From NCBI GenBank assembly GCA_019309605.1, contig JAFDFW010000148.1, positions 1-5,792 on the forward strand: 5,792 nt of DNA, read 5' to 3'. The translations under genes and the position numbers were made by a program. Below, one piece after another: positions 5,676 to 5,792 of this stretch. The notes under the pieces are model-generated. The model saw nothing but the letters and a program-made list of their open reading frames with translations. It searched no databases and was not told the DNA's origin. Position 1 is the stretch's first letter, and each line of letters starts with the position of its first letter. The stretch comes from Deltaproteobacteria bacterium. GTDB lineage: Bacteria > Myxococcota_A > Polyangia > Polyangiales > Houyiibacteriaceae.

Positions 5676-5719
5676 GTGTACACTTTGTAAAGTTGTTTGA
5701 GCAACAAATAACGGGTCAA
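5676..5719 (-). promoter_or_regulatory. Probable promoter/operator region of the P450 gene
   Basis: This stretch upstream of the P450 start is clearly more AT-rich than its surroundings. On the minus strand TTGACC (5714-5719) is a good -35 candidate, but no good -10 lies at normal spacing; TTTACA (5686-5691) is too far. Three short dyads abut each other: GTGTACAC (5676-5683), ACTTT-GT-AAAGT (5682-5693) and TTGTT-N5-AACAA (5693-5707). Dyads between promoter and start suggest a dimeric repressor site, but no regulator gene is visible in the window. Confidence 0.35.
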
Positions 5720-5743
5720 GCCGGGCTGCTCGCCGCGTGATCA

Positions 5744-5766
5744 GCCGGCCATCGAGCTGGGCCGGC
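5744..5766. repeat. GC-rich inverted repeat upstream of the P450 gene
   Basis: GCCGGCC (5744-5750) and GGCCGGC (5760-5766) form a perfect 7-bp stem with a 9-base loop. There is no adjacent T-run on either strand, so a classical intrinsic terminator is unlikely. It might end a gene lying right of the window or simply reflect local GC richness. No gene is recognisable in 5720-5792. Confidence 0.3.
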
Positions 5767-5792
5767 CCGAATCCGACAGGCCTAGCCAGGCC

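Noticed and set aside
5737..5792. GTG-led plus-strand frame open to the right edge
   Set aside because: Only about 19 codons are visible, with no Shine-Dalgarno and no recognisable sequence; it cannot be told from chance.
5741..5792. Possible C-terminal end of a minus-strand gene (TGA at 5741-5743)
   Set aside because: Only 16 codons are visible, low in information; any open frame at the edge would look like this.

Overview
The window looks like chromosomal DNA from a GC-rich bacterium, by impression a Gram-negative environmental lineage such as a myxobacterium-like or proteobacterial group. Nothing here fixes the taxon: there is no RNA gene or taxonomic marker. The left three quarters is a tightly packed plus-strand surface-glycan or glycoconjugate locus. 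The right quarter is a cytochrome P450 gene on the opposite strand.

Layout. (1) Positions 1-601 hold the 3' end of an SxtJ-family membrane protein followed by a small DUF5989-family membrane protein. This pair usually sits beside a NodU/CmcH-type carbamoyltransferase, which I expect just left of the window. (2) Positions 602-778 hold a weak possible internal promoter and a possible 35-codon gene whose stop overlaps the next start. (3) Positions 775-4132 hold four genes 12-19 bases apart: an RmlC-type NDP-4-keto-sugar 3,5-epimerase, a short RmlD-type 4-ketoreductase, an extended SDR nucleotide-sugar epimerase/dehydratase, and a GT2 glycosyltransferase with a hydrophobic C-terminal tail. All four start at GTG or TTG, and in each case the frame offers no alternative that keeps the conserved N-terminus. 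(4) Positions 4133-4302 are a convergent intergenic gap without a convincing terminator; it contains a strong Shine-Dalgarno followed by very short open frames. (5) Positions 4303-5667 (minus strand) encode a complete 454-residue P450. (6) Positions 5668-5792 are its upstream region, with several short dyad symmetries and no recognised gene.

How the genes fit together (inference). An NDP-4-keto-6-deoxy sugar made elsewhere (no RmlA or RmlB is visible) is epimerised and reduced. A second nucleotide sugar is processed by the SDR enzyme. The GT2 enzyme adds one of these residues to a membrane-associated acceptor. The SxtJ/DUF5989 pair suggests that a carbamoyl group is also added to the glycan. 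The P450 has its own transcription unit and no demonstrable link to the glycan; tailoring of a lipid or natural-product acceptor is only a guess. I see no CRISPR array, insertion sequence, tRNA or rRNA. The individual families are familiar; the points worth a second look are the run of non-ATG starts, the coupled mini-gene, the truncated-looking reductase, and the sequence around the two ends of the P450 gene.
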